DNA of 64,000 nt from Coenobita brevimanus (Eukaryota; Arthropoda; Malacostraca; Decapoda; Coenobitidae), in the NCBI GenBank assembly GCA_032717465.1, contig CM064715.1, forward strand, positions 42,867,048 to 42,931,047, given 5' to 3'. Both the position numbers and the translations under genes were made by a program. Below are positions 45,052-55,676 of this stretch, one piece after another. Within the stretch, counting starts at the first letter, position 1. Every line of letters begins with the position of its first letter. The notes beneath the pieces were generated by a model. The model was not told where the DNA came from and made no database searches. It saw only the letters and a list, made by a program, of their open reading frames with translations.

Positions 45052-45715
45052 ACCTTCTCATTTTTCTCTATTTCTCCCTAAAGCCCCACCTCCATCACTT
45101 ATGGCCTTTTTGTACTCTCTCTCTCTCTCTCTCATGCCCCCCTATCTCTCCCTTGTTCCTGTGCTTGACCTACCTACGTTTTATTTACTTTAGTGTCTCC
45201 CTTCCTCCCTCCTTCCAGCCTGCCTGCCTCCTTGTCTCTCTCTCTCTCGTTCCCTCTCCTCTCCCTTCCTGCCCTTCTTCCTCCCTTTCCCTCTCTCTCT
45301 CCCTCCGTTTCTCTCTCCCTGCCTACTGTCATACCTGCCAGCCTCTCTGCCTACCCACCTTACCTACTCCCCTCTCTTCCTATCACTGCCTAACCCTTAT
45401 CCTTATACCTACTCTGCCTACCCCTATTAACGCCACCTTGCCTACCCCTACTAACACCACCCTGCTACCCCTACTAACGCCTCCCTGCCTACCCCATACC
45501 TGCCTCTCCGTGTCCCCTTTCCTGCCTTACCTTCCTCTTCCGTTACTCTCAACCGTGCCTACCCTCCTGCCTACCCCTAACCAACTCTCCTTGTTCCCCT
45601 GCCTGCCCTACCTGCCTCCTTGTTTACTTTCAACCCTACCAACCCTCCTGCCTACCCCTCCCTCCCTACCTCTCCATGCCTACCCCTGTCTGCCTCTCTC
45701 CTGGGGCTGAGGTCT
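45045..45715. repeat. CT-rich tract with CCTACCCCTA..CTGCCTACC repeats
   Basis: Polypyrimidine to 45340. Then CTGCCTACCCCTACTAACGC-type units of about 30 bp recur to 45665. Confidence 0.8.
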
Positions 45716-45760
45716 TTACGAGGGTCCAAGTGCGATTTATGGTCCCATGTGAAAATGCAG

Positions 45761-45763
<3 letters not shown>

Positions 45764-45843
<80 letters not shown>
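45764..45843. repeat. (CT)n(CA)n compound microsatellite, about 80 bp
   Basis: (TC)n to 45800 followed directly by (AC)n to 45842. Confidence 0.96.
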
Positions 45844-45844
<1 letters not shown>

Positions 45845-45991
45845 GCACTTCTCTAATTTTACAGTGAATCTCCCTGTCATATATCCATGCCCTCTCTCCC
45901 TCTCTCTCTCTGGATCTACGAGACGAACAGGGTGGCTTGAGATGGCGTGGGATATGCTTCATGTTCACGAAACCCTTCCCTCGAGTCTGTC

Positions 45992-46061
<70 letters not shown>
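45992..46061. repeat. (GT)n microsatellite, about 70 bp
   Basis: A perfect run. The following 46080-46290 is C-rich (CACCC, CTCAC) low complexity. Confidence 0.96.
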
Positions 46062-46062
<1 letters not shown>

Positions 46063-46288
46063 TGCAAAACCTCATTCTTTCCTAACCTCCCACCCCATCT
46101 CACTTGTCACATCCGCCTCTCTCTCTCTCCACCAAACCTCACCCCACCCCCCTCTTATTCCCTCACCCTTCACCCCTCCGTCCCTCACTCCCTACCCTCA
46201 CCCTAAACCCCGAAACACCTTTCACCCTATATCTCATTCTTCATCCTCACCCTTCATCCACACCCTACCTAATACCTCACACATATCT

Positions 46289-46339
46289 CTACTACTACTA
46301 CTACTACTACTACACACACACACACACACACACACACAG
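46289..46339. repeat. (CTA)n(CA)n compound microsatellite
   Basis: (CTA)n 46289-46312 into (CA)n to 46338. Confidence 0.94.
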
Positions 46340-46374
46340 AATGGTAGTTAATGTGACTGGTGATGAAAATGATA

Positions 46375-46440
46375 ACCCGTGTGATGGTAGTAATGGTAGT
46401 GATGGTAGTAATGGTAGTAGAAATGGTGATAGTTGTTGTA
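46375..46440. repeat. GGTAGTAATGGTAGTGATGG trinucleotide-type repeat
   Basis: GGTAGT(A/G)AT units repeat four to five times. Confidence 0.85.
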
Positions 46441-46507
46441 TGGTAGTTATGATGTGAAGGTAAATGGATGTGATGGGGTCAGTAATAATGGTGGTAGCTG
46501 AGATGAT

Positions 46508-46715
46508 GGTAGTTGTGGTTGTGGTAGTTGTGGTATCAGGTGTGGTGGTAGATGTGGTGGTAGTTGTGGTATCAGGTGTGTTGGTGGTGGTAGATGTGGT
46601 GGTAGTTGTGGTATCAGGTGTGTTGGTGCTGGTAGATGTGGTGGTAGATGTGGTATCAGGTGTGTTGGTGCTGGTAGATGTGGTGGTAGGTGTGGTGGTA
46701 GTTGTGGTTGGAGAC
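46508..46715. repeat. 42-bp minisatellite GGTGGTAGTTGTGGTATCAG
   Basis: Units continue GTGTGTTGGTG(G/C)TGGTAGATGT. About four units are highly conserved, with trinucleotide structure inside each unit. The valine-rich frame is an artefact. Confidence 0.93.
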
Positions 46716-46794
46716 GTCAGCATATACCTTACCTCAGCATCCTTCATAGTTACACACATAAGGCTTCCACACGCGCACATACACTCACTCACTA

Positions 46795-46860
<66 letters not shown>

Positions 46861-46990
46861 TTTCATACTTACACGTACATACATACACACACTAACACCT
46901 AAACACACGCACACATGCTTAGCTTCAAGACATAAACTCACACCTGCACACAAACACAGATACATAACAACAAAGAGCACTTAAAGACTG
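46795..46990. repeat. (CA)n microsatellite and ACAC-rich flank
   Basis: A perfect (AC)n 46800-46857. ACACGCACA and ACATACATACACA words decay to about 46960. Confidence 0.93.
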
Positions 46991-47199
46991 CAACATCCTC
47001 ATTCCTCACCTGGATTAGGGACACAAGATTTTACTTTGCCCTGTGATCCTGATTTTCGACAAGTTACGCTTAAAATCGAAAAAGCGGTGCCAAAGCACAG
47101 CAAACCTTTCCCCGGCAGTCACTTAGTGCTGACGTATACACACAACAGGGACATCTAGTCAAAGATGTCATAAATCAAATTTGAAGTAAACTGGGTGAA

Positions 47200-47391
47200 A
47201 ACTGACGATTTTATGCCCAGCTGAAATTTTATGTCCGACCCACCTGACACTGACCCCCCCTATGGTCAACCAGGAGGTGACCCCCCTGATGTGATGAGGC
47301 ATGTTACAGGATGCAGATTTGAAAGATGCACCTTTAGGTTTTGGTTTCATATCGATATGACGAATCTGAAACGAGTTATGGAGAAAAAACT

Positions 47392-47457
<66 letters not shown>

Positions 47458-47635
47458 TACAATGATTGGGCCAACAGCCTGGGCCTTGACCCAATTTGGC
47501 GATCAGAAGGTCATAGCCCCTCATCCCTGTCATGTTAGTCAAATTCGCACCCGTAGTTTTCGCGTAAAGTTGTTAACAGACAAACAGACAAACCTTGTGA
47601 AAACAATACCCGTCCCCGAACCCTCCCTTTGAACC
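47200..47635. repeat. Dispersed repeat interrupted by (TA)n
   Basis: A decayed family A forward arm (CTGACGATTTTATGCCCAGC) lies at 47202-47221. A segment with TCCGACCCACCTGACACTGA and TCGCACCCGTAGTTTTCGCG surrounds a perfect (TA)n at 47396-47452 and ends in CAGACAAACAGACAAAC. The class was not identified. Confidence 0.55.
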
Positions 47636-48056
47636 TGACCTATGACCCACTGCTGACAGAAACAATAGGCTTACTTCTTGACCGACCCTCAGCCCTTCCA
47701 CCAAGTTCAGTTAAAATCTGACTAAAACTGAGATGTTTTGCTAACACCCCCACACCCCGACACCCAAACTCACCCACTCCCCACCCACCCACACATACAC
47801 ACGAGTTAAAATTTGACCTTGGATTGTGATCTTGACCTCTGACTATTTCTTCTCAAAACTGCATAACTTCATTCTTGCCTTACCTTCCACTTTCCCTCAA
47901 GTTCGGTCAACTGTGGATAAAGATTGTTTATGATGATTTTGCAAGACCATGACTTTTTACTTGTTATTCTAAAAAGTAAAAAAAGCTTCCTTATTTGCTG
48001 TCCCTTAACCCTTCCGCCAAGTTTGGTTAGAATCGAATAAATACACCTGAGTTATT

Positions 48057-48060
<4 letters not shown>
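47636..48060. repeat. Family E dispersed repeat (GACCT..TGACC type)
   Basis: CCTTCCACCAAGTTCAGTTA (47695) and CCTTCCGCCAAGTTTGGTTA (48010) are two copies of one segment, each leading to a GAG(A/T)T(A/G)TTTTG end. GACCTATGACCC and TTGACCTCTGACTA words lie between. Confidence 0.6.
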
Positions 48061-48062
<2 letters not shown>

Positions 48063-48122
<60 letters not shown>

Positions 48123-48240
48123 TATTTAAAGCTACGCCAGTTTAACTCATAACCCACATACAGGTACGCACATGAACACATACAAGTACACACACACGCA
48201 CACACACACACACTCTCACACACACACGCTTCCCTCCTTC
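48063..48240. repeat. (CT)n and (CA)n microsatellites
   Basis: (TC)n 48063-48119 (about 57 bp) and interrupted (AC)n 48186-48228. Confidence 0.95.
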
Positions 48241-48596
48241 CCCCCCTCCTCTTTCTCTCTCCCTCTTTTCGCCACTGTTGCATCATTCTCTGCTAAGTAT
48301 CACCGCTGCACTGACTACCGCTTCTCTGAACTCAGTCGGCACCCCTCTCCCTTTACGGCGGGCACGCAGCTCCCGTTTTGCGACACACTCTCATCCCTAC
48401 TTCATCCAACTCTCTAATGCCAAGGATAACTCGTACTGTCAGGCCTTTACGTATACAAATGGTCAACTCTGGCACAGTCTTTCTCAGTCTGTCTCCAAAT
48501 CCCTAAGTCTTTGAAAAGCAATGTGTACAGAGATCTCGAACTGAATACGTTTTGTTTGAACTGCACTGGAAGGAACCATATGTAGACCTCCAGTAA

Positions 48597-48624
48597 ACAC
48601 ACACACACACACACACACACACAC
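48597..48624. repeat. (AC)n microsatellite
   Basis: A perfect run. The preceding 48280-48590 is ordinary DNA without a recognised feature. Confidence 0.92.
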
Positions 48625-48629
48625 TGGTG

Positions 48630-49110
48630 GGGTCAGGTGACTATAAAGACGATTGAGAAGGAAGGTGGGTCTGCGTGGGGATGGGTGCGCATGAAGGGGG
48701 TGCAGTGTGTATGGGGGGATAATGAAGTATGGGGAGAGGTGCATGGGGACTGAGAGGGGGTGGGGTGGGAGTTTAGGGAGGGGAAAGAATGTGGGTAATG
48801 GAGAGGATGGTAGGTATAGAGGGTGGGGAAGGAGGGGATATGGGTGAGAGAGGTATAGGTACTGGGAGGGGGTAGGGAGGGGGAGGGATGTGGGTGTTAG
48901 GGAGGATGGTGGGTACAGAAGGAGGGAAGGAAGTGAGGGATGGGGTGATGTTCTTGAGCTGGCTGGGATACAGGGGGTGGGAGAGGGAGGACGGCAGGGT
49001 AGAAGAGGGATGGTAGAAGATATGGGGTGGAGAAGGTGGGGAGGAAGGTGGGTAGTGGAAGGGTGGTACAAGGTATGGGGTGGGGCAGGTAGGGGTATGT
49101 TTGGGTATGA
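48630..49110. repeat. GGTGGG/GGGTATGG-rich degenerate minisatellite
   Basis: GGGAGGGAT(G/A)TGGGTG and GGTATGGGGTGGGG words recur at irregular 30-50 bp spacing over about 480 bp. Confidence 0.8.
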
Positions 49111-49199
49111 TTAACGTGCTTTACTAACAAGCTGTTCGGTGATACCCGGCCTGGCACCTCAGGACAAATATTAGGTATCACCCAACACCAGCTGCCAGG

Positions 49200-50020
49200 C
49201 ACGCAGGCACGGGGGGAGGCAGGCTGGGGTAGGGTGGGGCAGGATAAGTTATAGAGAGCTTGTAGTGGGGTAGGGTGGGGCAGGATAAGTTATGGAGAGG
49301 TTGTGGTAGGGTAGGCAGACAGACAGGCAGGCAGGCAGTCGGGTAGATATAGGTAGGCAGGCAGGCAGGCAAGAAGGTAGGTAGGTATGTAGGTAGGTAT
49401 GGCAGATATGAAGGTAGGCTGTCACGGAGGTATGCCAGGGCGAGGTGGAATGTTACAGATTAGAAGTAAGGGGAGGTTTATTAGCAAAGGGAGGGAAAGA
49501 GAGACAAAGTGAAACAGAGGGAGGACGAAGGATCGAAAGCAGGGTTAGGCTGGTTAGGTTAGGATGACAGAAGGACAAGGTAGGTGAGAGTTGGGACAGG
49601 TTATATGTAGGGTAAGCTGAAAGGCATGGAGAAGTTTGAGAGTGGTAGGATTAGTTACAGAGAGAGGCTGAGGCTGGGGAGGTTTGAAAGAAAGGTGTAA
49701 GAAGGAAGGACAGACAGGGGGAGGCAGAGTAAGGAGGGAGGATATGCTGGGATAGGCAGGGTATTTGTAAGTAGTAGGTAGGCAAGGAGGCTGAGTATTT
49801 GTAAGGAGAAAGAATATGCGCAAGGAGGAAGGGTTTGCGGGCTCCTGGGCTTTGGTTCATTCTTCCTTGCATTTATCAAAAAAAAAAAAAAAAAGGAAGG
49901 GGAAGGCAGGGTGTGTGAGAGGAGGGAGGGTAGGAATAAGGAGGGAGGATATTTGCTAAGAAGAAGGGTACGAAGGGAGAGGCAGGATATGTTTAAGAAC
50001 AGTAGGTACAAGGAGACAAC
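49200..50020. repeat. GGCAGG/GGTAGG-rich tracts
   Basis: A direct duplication TAGGGTGGGGCAGGATAAGT at 49230 and 49272, (GGCA)n and (GGTA)n tetranucleotides 49316-49400, then purine-rich GGGAGG DNA and A16 at about 49880-49895. Confidence 0.8.
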
Positions 50021-50399
50021 AAGGTTCTTTTTTCAGATCACCTAGAGATTTTTTTTTTTTTAACAGATGAGCAGAAGGAAAACCAAATGTAAAAAAAAAA
50101 AAACCGTGCACCAGACTACAGGCGTCCTCCATTTATAAAAATTCTATAATCTTGCTTAAATCTGGGAGTGGACTGATTAAGAAGACTTCACGACACCTGG
50201 AAAGTGGGTTAATGTTGTCAAATTAAAACCATGTAACTTAGATAAGGGGATCAAGTGGCTCTGGGGGAATGCCACTTATTTACCAACAAGGAATGTGTAT
50301 CAGTTTAGGGTGTGTTTGTTACATCGGTTCCCTTTCAGTTCTCTGGTCGTACTATTGGGCGATGGCAATTTAAGTATACAGTTTGTATGATACTTAGCC

Positions 50400-50820
50400 T
50401 ACATCCAAAGCAGCAAGGTTGTAACAGTGCACCTAACATGTGTGCTATAGTGTAGTGTTCTCTTGTGTGGTGCGGTAAAGCCTAGTGTAATGCAGTTGAG
50501 TGTTCTGTAGTGAGGTGTGGTAGAGTACGGTGTTTTATAGTGTGCTGTGGCGCTCAGTGTGGTGAAGGAAAGTGGCCTGAGGTTTTGCATAGTGCCGTTA
50601 GGTGTGGTGTATAGTTGTATGTAGATTTAGTGTACTGTAGTGTCGGGTAGTGTAGTGTGGTAAGCTATACAGTACTGCCATGTACTGTAGTGCACTGAGA
50701 TGAGATGAGATAAGGTGGGGCGTGGTGAGGTGAGGTGAGGTGAGGTGAGGTGTGATGTGGTGTGGTGTAGTGAGGTACTGCAGTGTAGCATAGTGTAGTG
50801 TGGCAGGTGTAGCCAGTACT
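50400..50820. repeat. GTGTAGTG/GTGTGGTG degenerate repeat
   Basis: Five-base-spaced GTGTNGTGNNGTG words with (GGTGA)n at 50726-50752. A very similar tract lies at 54990-55330. Confidence 0.8.
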
Positions 50821-50884
50821 AGCCAAGATAAGAGCCAAAATACCTACAGGCTACCCACACTTTTCACCTCTATATCTCAGTTTA

Positions 50885-51100
50885 CCTTCATCACCATTAT
50901 CATCACTACCTTTGCCTTCCTCCTAATCATCACCATCGTCGTCGTCGTCATCATCATCATCATCATTAATCGCAACATCACCACGTTCTAACATAATCAT
51001 CATCAGCATCATTAACTTCGTCTTTACCATCAACATCACCATCATCCTCTCTCATCACCACCATCATCACAACCTACATCCTTACCATTATTATCATCAC
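50885..51100. repeat. (CAT)n low-complexity tract
   Basis: CATCATCATCATCATT and ATCACCATCATC runs with GTCGTCGTC at 50938. Confidence 0.88.
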
Positions 51101-51339
51101 CTAACTTCCCACAAACAAACAGGCGAGGAGAGAAAGAAAAACTAGCCAAATGTGACCACAAAAATAGGGAGAACAAGTAGCAGAGTGCCAAGTGTCGCGA
51201 GCCAAGCAACCCCTTTCAATAAAACCATTTCCAGTGCCACGCCGAAAGTATAGCAGGTTATTTTTATTTTTCACTTTTATTTATTGATTGGTTTAGTTAG
51301 TTGGTTATGTATTTATTATTTGTGGTTTACTGCTGTTTC

Positions 51340-51880
51340 TTTTTACCGTGACGTCGCCTTGTACTCCCTCTCAGCTGAATAAAATCGTCTGGCATTTGCT
51401 GGAGACACTAGAGGGTGCCACGGCGTCCTTTATCGTCCTATCACCAGACGATTTTACTCAGACGAGGGAGTGGTGTGTTTCTCGCCTCTTCCCTACAAGG
51501 ACCCACCCTTGCAGTGAATATACCCTTCTTGTGATAGAAAAATGAAATTGCCATACTTGAAGGCTGGCATTATAATTATCACCATCATCATCATCATCAT
51601 TAGTAGTAGTAGTAGTAGTAGTAGCAAATGTTATGTTCTAGTTGTTGTTGTTCTTCTTCATCTTCTTTTAACTCCCCGATTTTTTTTTTTTCCGAACTGA
51701 GATGTCACACAATTGTAACCCTCAAAAAACCCTTCCCTACTGGAGGTCTGTCCCAGAGTGAATAAAATCGCCTGCAGCTAGCAATAGAATAAATCGCCTA
51801 GAGAGAGGGGGTTACATTCTGCCTCCACTAATCCCTTCCCTACTAGAGGTGTGAATTAAGATGAATAAAATCGTCTGGAA
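51340..51880. repeat. Family A cluster, four arms, with (CAT)n(TAG)n inside
   Basis: Arms: 51372-51392 (reverse, perfect), 51444-51461 (forward), 51757-51774 (reverse, decayed), 51860-51878 (reverse). (ATC)n(AGT)n lies at 51578-51625. CACTAATCCCTTCCCTACTA at 51826 is a core block with the same CCCTTCCCTAC word that dominates the array at 53165-54215. Confidence 0.85.
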
Positions 51881-51904
51881 GTATAAAATAAACCGTCGGA
51901 ATAA

Positions 51905-52092
51905 CTCTCCCTGAAGATGGACGCGGTGGCATTGTGGTTAGCATGCCCCGGTCGGAGGAACAGCCGTGCAAATGATGGAGCCCGAGAATGAGACAGGGAT
52001 TATTTTATATATTTATTACGTAGTCATCAGGGGACGAAGGCTGGCCATCTACCCTTAAATGTACTGGAATTGGATAGGCTAGCCACAGGACC
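51905..52092 (+). mobile_element. tRNA-derived SINE (family C), third copy
   Basis: Head GCGGTGGCATTGTGGTTAGC with tRNA-like spacing, body TTTATTACGTAGTCATCAGG and CATCTACCCTTAAATGTACT, tail GGCTAGCCACAGGA. It is alignable with 15486-15680. A (CT)n tract begins immediately at its end. Confidence 0.65.
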
Positions 52093-52216
52093 TCTCTCTC
52101 TCTCTCTCTCTCTCTCAGTGATATACGTAGACACACACACATAGTATACTTAAATACACACATACACAGGACCACACATACGAGTACATGCACGAACAAA
52201 TATAATACTAGTAGAC

Positions 52217-52250
<34 letters not shown>
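52092..52250. repeat. (CT)n microsatellites
   Basis: (CT)n at 52092-52117 and 52220-52248. Confidence 0.93.
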
Positions 52251-52252
<2 letters not shown>

Positions 52253-52357
52253 CATCTCCCGACCACTAGTCCACTCAATGCTATGGGACTTATCTGTGTT
52301 TAATGGTTCACCTGCGTTAGCCAGAAAAAACATACCTGGGAGAGTTCATGGTATTAC

Positions 52358-52372
52358 GAAGAGGAGGAGGAG

Positions 52373-52407
<35 letters not shown>

Positions 52408-52422
52408 GGAGGAGGAGGAACA
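52358..52422. repeat. (GGA)n microsatellite
   Basis: (GAG)n with GAA interruptions. Confidence 0.93.
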
Positions 52423-52507
52423 AAAAATTAAAAAAAAAATATAAACTTCAACTCAATTCTAGTAAATGCTTTCTTAAGTACTTTATTTGCATACTTGGTT
52501 AAACAGT

Positions 52508-52509
52508 AG

Positions 52510-52549
<40 letters not shown>

Positions 52550-52685
52550 GCAGGGCTGAGAGTAATGTCACCCATGTTTTCACTTTGCATGACGTAATGC
52601 ATGATGGATTATCAAAGCAACATCAGTTGATTTTTTTTTACTGACATTCAAAGTCTAATATGTCTCTCTCTCTCTCTCTCTCTAT
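52508..52685. repeat. (CT)n microsatellites
   Basis: (CT)n at 52508-52548 and 52662-52683. Confidence 0.93.
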
Positions 52686-52759
52686 CATATTCTAAACTTT
52701 AAAAAATCCCATACATACACTTACGAGTATCTACTTATTTATCTATCGACGCAGGAAAA

Positions 52760-52783
52760 TACACCACACACACACATACACAC

Positions 52784-52830
<47 letters not shown>

Positions 52831-53095
52831 TATATACACAACTTATCAGTCCATATTTGCATGTATATATCAGTCTATCTATCCATCTACCTGTCTATCT
52901 ATCTATCTATTATCCAATGGACGAGTCTGTACGCATGCATCTGTCAATCTATCTATCTATACGGTATTTCTCAAGGTATGTATTCCTCTCTCTGTCAATC
53001 CAAAAACTTGCTTATCCATTTATCTATCTATCTGTCCATCAGCTACTCCGTCTATCGCTCTCTCCGTCTATCCGTCCGTGTGTCTGTCAATAGAT
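52760..53095. repeat. (CA)n(TA)n and CTAT-type repeats
   Basis: (CA)n 52763-52786, (TA)n 52787-52827, then CTATCTATC and CTGTCTATC words to 53090. Confidence 0.9.
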
Positions 53096-53164
53096 ACAAA
53101 CAACATCGCAATGAAAGGGTTAATGAAAGCCATCTCTCACTCACTGTATCACCGTCTTTCACTC

Positions 53165-54215
53165 TATCAAACCCCTTCCCTATATCATGTTCCTTCCCAT
53201 TATCAAACCTTTATATCCAACCCCTTCCCTATATCAAGCTATTTCCCTTTATCTAACCTTTATATCTAACCCCTTCCCTATATCTAATCCTTAAAGTATA
53301 TCTAACCCCTCCCTACATCTAATCCTTATATCTAACCCTTTCCCTATATCTAATCCTTATATCTAACCCCTTCCCTATATCTAACCCTTATATCTAACCC
53401 CTTCCCTACATCTAATCCTTATATCTAACCCTTTCCCTATATCTAACCCTTATATCTAACCCCTTCCCTATATCTAACCCTTATATCTAACCCCTTCCCT
53501 ATATCTAATCCTTATATCTAACCCTTTCCCTATATCTAATCCTTATATCTAACCCCTTCCCTATATCTAACCCTTATATCTAACCCCTTCCCTATATCTA
53601 ATCCCTATATCTAACCCCTTCCCTATATCTAATCCTTATATCTAACCCCTTCCCTATATCTAACCCTTATATCAAACCTCTTCCCTATATCTAATCCTTA
53701 TATCTAACCCCTTCCCTATATCTAATCCTTATATCTAACCCCTTCCCTATATCTAATCCCTATATCTAACCCCTTCCCTATATCAAGTCATTTCCCTTTA
53801 TCTAACCCTTATATCAAACCCCTTCCCTATATCTAACTCCCTTCCCTTTATCTAACCCCTTCCCTATATCTAACCCTTATATCTAACCCCTTCCCTATAT
53901 CTAATCCCTATATCTAACCCCTTCCCTATATCAAGCTATTTCCCTTTATCTAACCTTTATATCTAACCCCTTCCCTATATCAATTCCCTTCCCTATATCA
54001 AGCTTCTTCCCTTTATCAAACCTTTATATCCAAACCCTTCCCTATATCAAGCTTCTTCCCTTTATCAAACCTTTATATCCAACCCCTTCCCTATATCCAA
54101 TCCTTATATCTAACCCCTTCCCTGTATCTAACTCCCTTCCCTTTATCTAACCCCTATATCTAACCCCTATATCTAACCCCTTCCCTATATCTAATCCTTA
54201 TATCTAACCCCTTCC
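53165..54215. repeat. 31-bp minisatellite array, about 1 kb, of TATATCTAACCCCTTCCC units
   Basis: The typical unit is CCTATATCTAATCCTTATAT plus CTAACCCCTTC. Variants contain CAAGC(T/A)ATTTCCCTTTATC, which appear as a longer subrepeat at both ends (53230 and 53780-54080). More than 25 units are visible. TGAAAGGGTTAATGAAAGCC lies just upstream (53111-53130) and a decayed family A reverse arm just downstream (54235-54258). Both flanks and the unit itself match family A core sequence. It is not a telomeric (TTAGG)n array. Confidence 0.95.
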
Positions 54216-54260
54216 CTACTTGAAGACTTTTCTAGGCTAAATAAAATACTATGTCGGAAG
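54216..54260. repeat. Family A reverse arm, decayed, bounding the 31-bp array
   Basis: CTTGAAGACTTTTCTAGGCT then AAATAAAATACTATGTCGGA corresponds to the reverse arm with a three-base insertion. Confidence 0.65.
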
Positions 54261-54289
54261 CAGAGAAGTGTTGTTGTTAGATTTGGCCT

Positions 54290-54725
54290 AACCCAATAAA
54301 TAAATAAATGAGTAAATAAATAAATAAATAAAATAACAAACCTTCCTAACTGCACAATACCCTCCCCCCAAATGAATTTCACTGCTGAATGCATCGATAC
54401 AAATTTGCTTTAGAAGATCAGGCTTTTGTCAACATCACTGACTGGTGTTTGCTGAATTCGTTGTGACGGGCAGATACATGGATAGACATAAATATAAATA
54501 CGTTATAGATACAGATATATCGATGTATAAATAAAAAAAAATATAGATAGACAGATAGATACAGATACTGATAAATAAACAAATAGAAATGTAAAAATAT
54601 AAACACAATTCTATTTCCCTTTTGTTTTACGTGCGTCACCAAGCCGTCAAAATAAAGCACAAAATCACCATTAAATTCCATTATATTTTCACCTCCGGCA
54701 GGGGATGATGCAAAATTAAAGAAGC
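54290..54725. other. AT-rich DNA with (AAAT)n
   Basis: (AAAT)n 54296-54331 and GATAGACAGATAGATAC words at 54545. No gene was recognised. Confidence 0.6.
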
Positions 54726-54737
54726 AGAATGATAGGC

Positions 54738-54739
<2 letters not shown>

Positions 54740-54783
<44 letters not shown>
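54740..54783. repeat. (GT)n microsatellite
   Basis: A perfect run, followed by a C/G-rich spacer to 54950. Confidence 0.95.
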
Positions 54784-54784
<1 letters not shown>

Positions 54785-54989
54785 GCGGCAGGTGTATGTG
54801 GGGGGCAGAGCGTGGTGTAGTGCCCAAAAATACTCCTCCGGGTGGGGGCGGGGCAGGGCAAGGAAGTGCCCCCCCTCCCCCAACATACCCCTGCCGCCTC
54901 ATGTTACACTCACTTTACCCCCTCCCCTCTCCTCCCCCTCATCAACACTAAGCTGGAAGCTGGATAAATGTGACGTTGAGAGGGCGGGT

Positions 54990-55335
54990 CTGGTGTGGTG
55001 CACTTTAGCGTGGTGTGGTGTGATGTAGTGTAGTTTAATGTGGTGTTGTGTGATTTGTTGCAGTGTGGTATGATGCTGTTTGGTGTGGTGTGATTTGATG
55101 CAGTGTGGTATGTTGCTGCTTGGTGTGATGCCATGTGGTATGGTGTGGGTCTGTGTGGTGTGGTTTACCATCGTAAGGTTTAGTAGGGCAAGAAATTTAA
55201 CAGCATTCGGTCCAATTAATGAAAACGTTACGCAGTTTAGCCTTGTTACTACCGGTCGATTTTACTCAGTTTAGGACAGCCCCGTAGTACAGAAGGGGTT
55301 AATGTGGTGTGGTTTGGTGTGATGTGGGTGGGATG
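54990..55335. repeat. GTGTGGTGTGATG degenerate repeat with a family A forward arm
   Basis: TGTGGTGTGATTTG(A/T)TGCAG and GTGTGGTATG(A/T)TGCTG(T/C)TTG recur at 55045 and 55085. A family A arm (GGTCGATTTTACTCAGTTTA) lies at 55254-55273, followed by the outer word AGAAGGGGTTAATG. Confidence 0.8.
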
Positions 55336-55379
55336 AGGAGGGGGTGTGTGGCAGGGGGAGGTAGGGAGGGAGGGGAAGA

Positions 55380-55606
55380 GAAGGGAGGGGGTGGAGTGGC
55401 GGCTAGCGACCGCTGGCACCCCTACCGACGCAGGCGCAGGCGTGGGGGATGGGAGAGGGGAGGGTGCGGGGCGGGTCGGGGGGTCGGCGCGCCCTGCCGA
55501 CCATTTGGTGGCGCTGAGTGTGCCGAGGGAGACGTGTCACTCCCGCCCGTGACTCGGTGTGACAGTGGCAGACGTCATGACGAAAGCCAAACTCTGATTC
55601 AAAATA
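55380..55606 (+). promoter_or_regulatory. GC- and CpG-rich block upstream of the exchanger exon; candidate promoter or upstream exon
   Basis: About 200 bp with many CpG and GGGCGG/GGCGCG-type words, including CGGGGCGGGTCGG near 55470. It stands out from the AT-rich and TGTGGTG-repeat DNA around it. It ends in a CAGACGTCATGACG word (near 55569) just before the acceptor. This could be an alternative first exon or promoter, but no TATA box or clear initiator was found, so the call rests on composition and position only. Confidence 0.3.
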
Positions 55607-55628
55607 ATTTCTTTTTCTCCTCTTCTAG
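55607..55628 (+). promoter_or_regulatory. Splice acceptor with polypyrimidine tract before the exchanger exon
   Basis: The stretch reads as an almost uninterrupted pyrimidine run (TTTCTTTTTCTCCTCTTC) ending in TAG at 55626-55628, immediately upstream of the 48-nt leader. It is a textbook 3' splice site and implies at least one upstream non-coding exon, not identified in this window. Confidence 0.75.
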
Positions 55629-55676
55629 TGGCAGTGTCTGTGTGGTTGTGGTTGTGGTTGTGGTGGGACCGGCAGC
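55629..55676 (+). other. 5' UTR part of the exchanger exon
   Basis: These 48 nt lie between the inferred splice acceptor and the ATG at 55677. They contain four tandem TGTGGT-type hexamers and no upstream ATG. Mammalian NCX1 has the same layout: its exon 2 carries a short 5' UTR and the start codon, and separate upstream exon 1 variants are spliced to it. Whether transcripts start here or upstream cannot be decided from sequence alone. Confidence 0.7.

Noticed and set aside
53165..54215. Telomeric or subtelomeric repeat because of TAACCCC words
   Set aside because: Arthropod telomeres are (TTAGG)n and vertebrate ones (TTAGGG)n; here TAACCCC appears once per 31-bp unit and the flanks are family A sequence.
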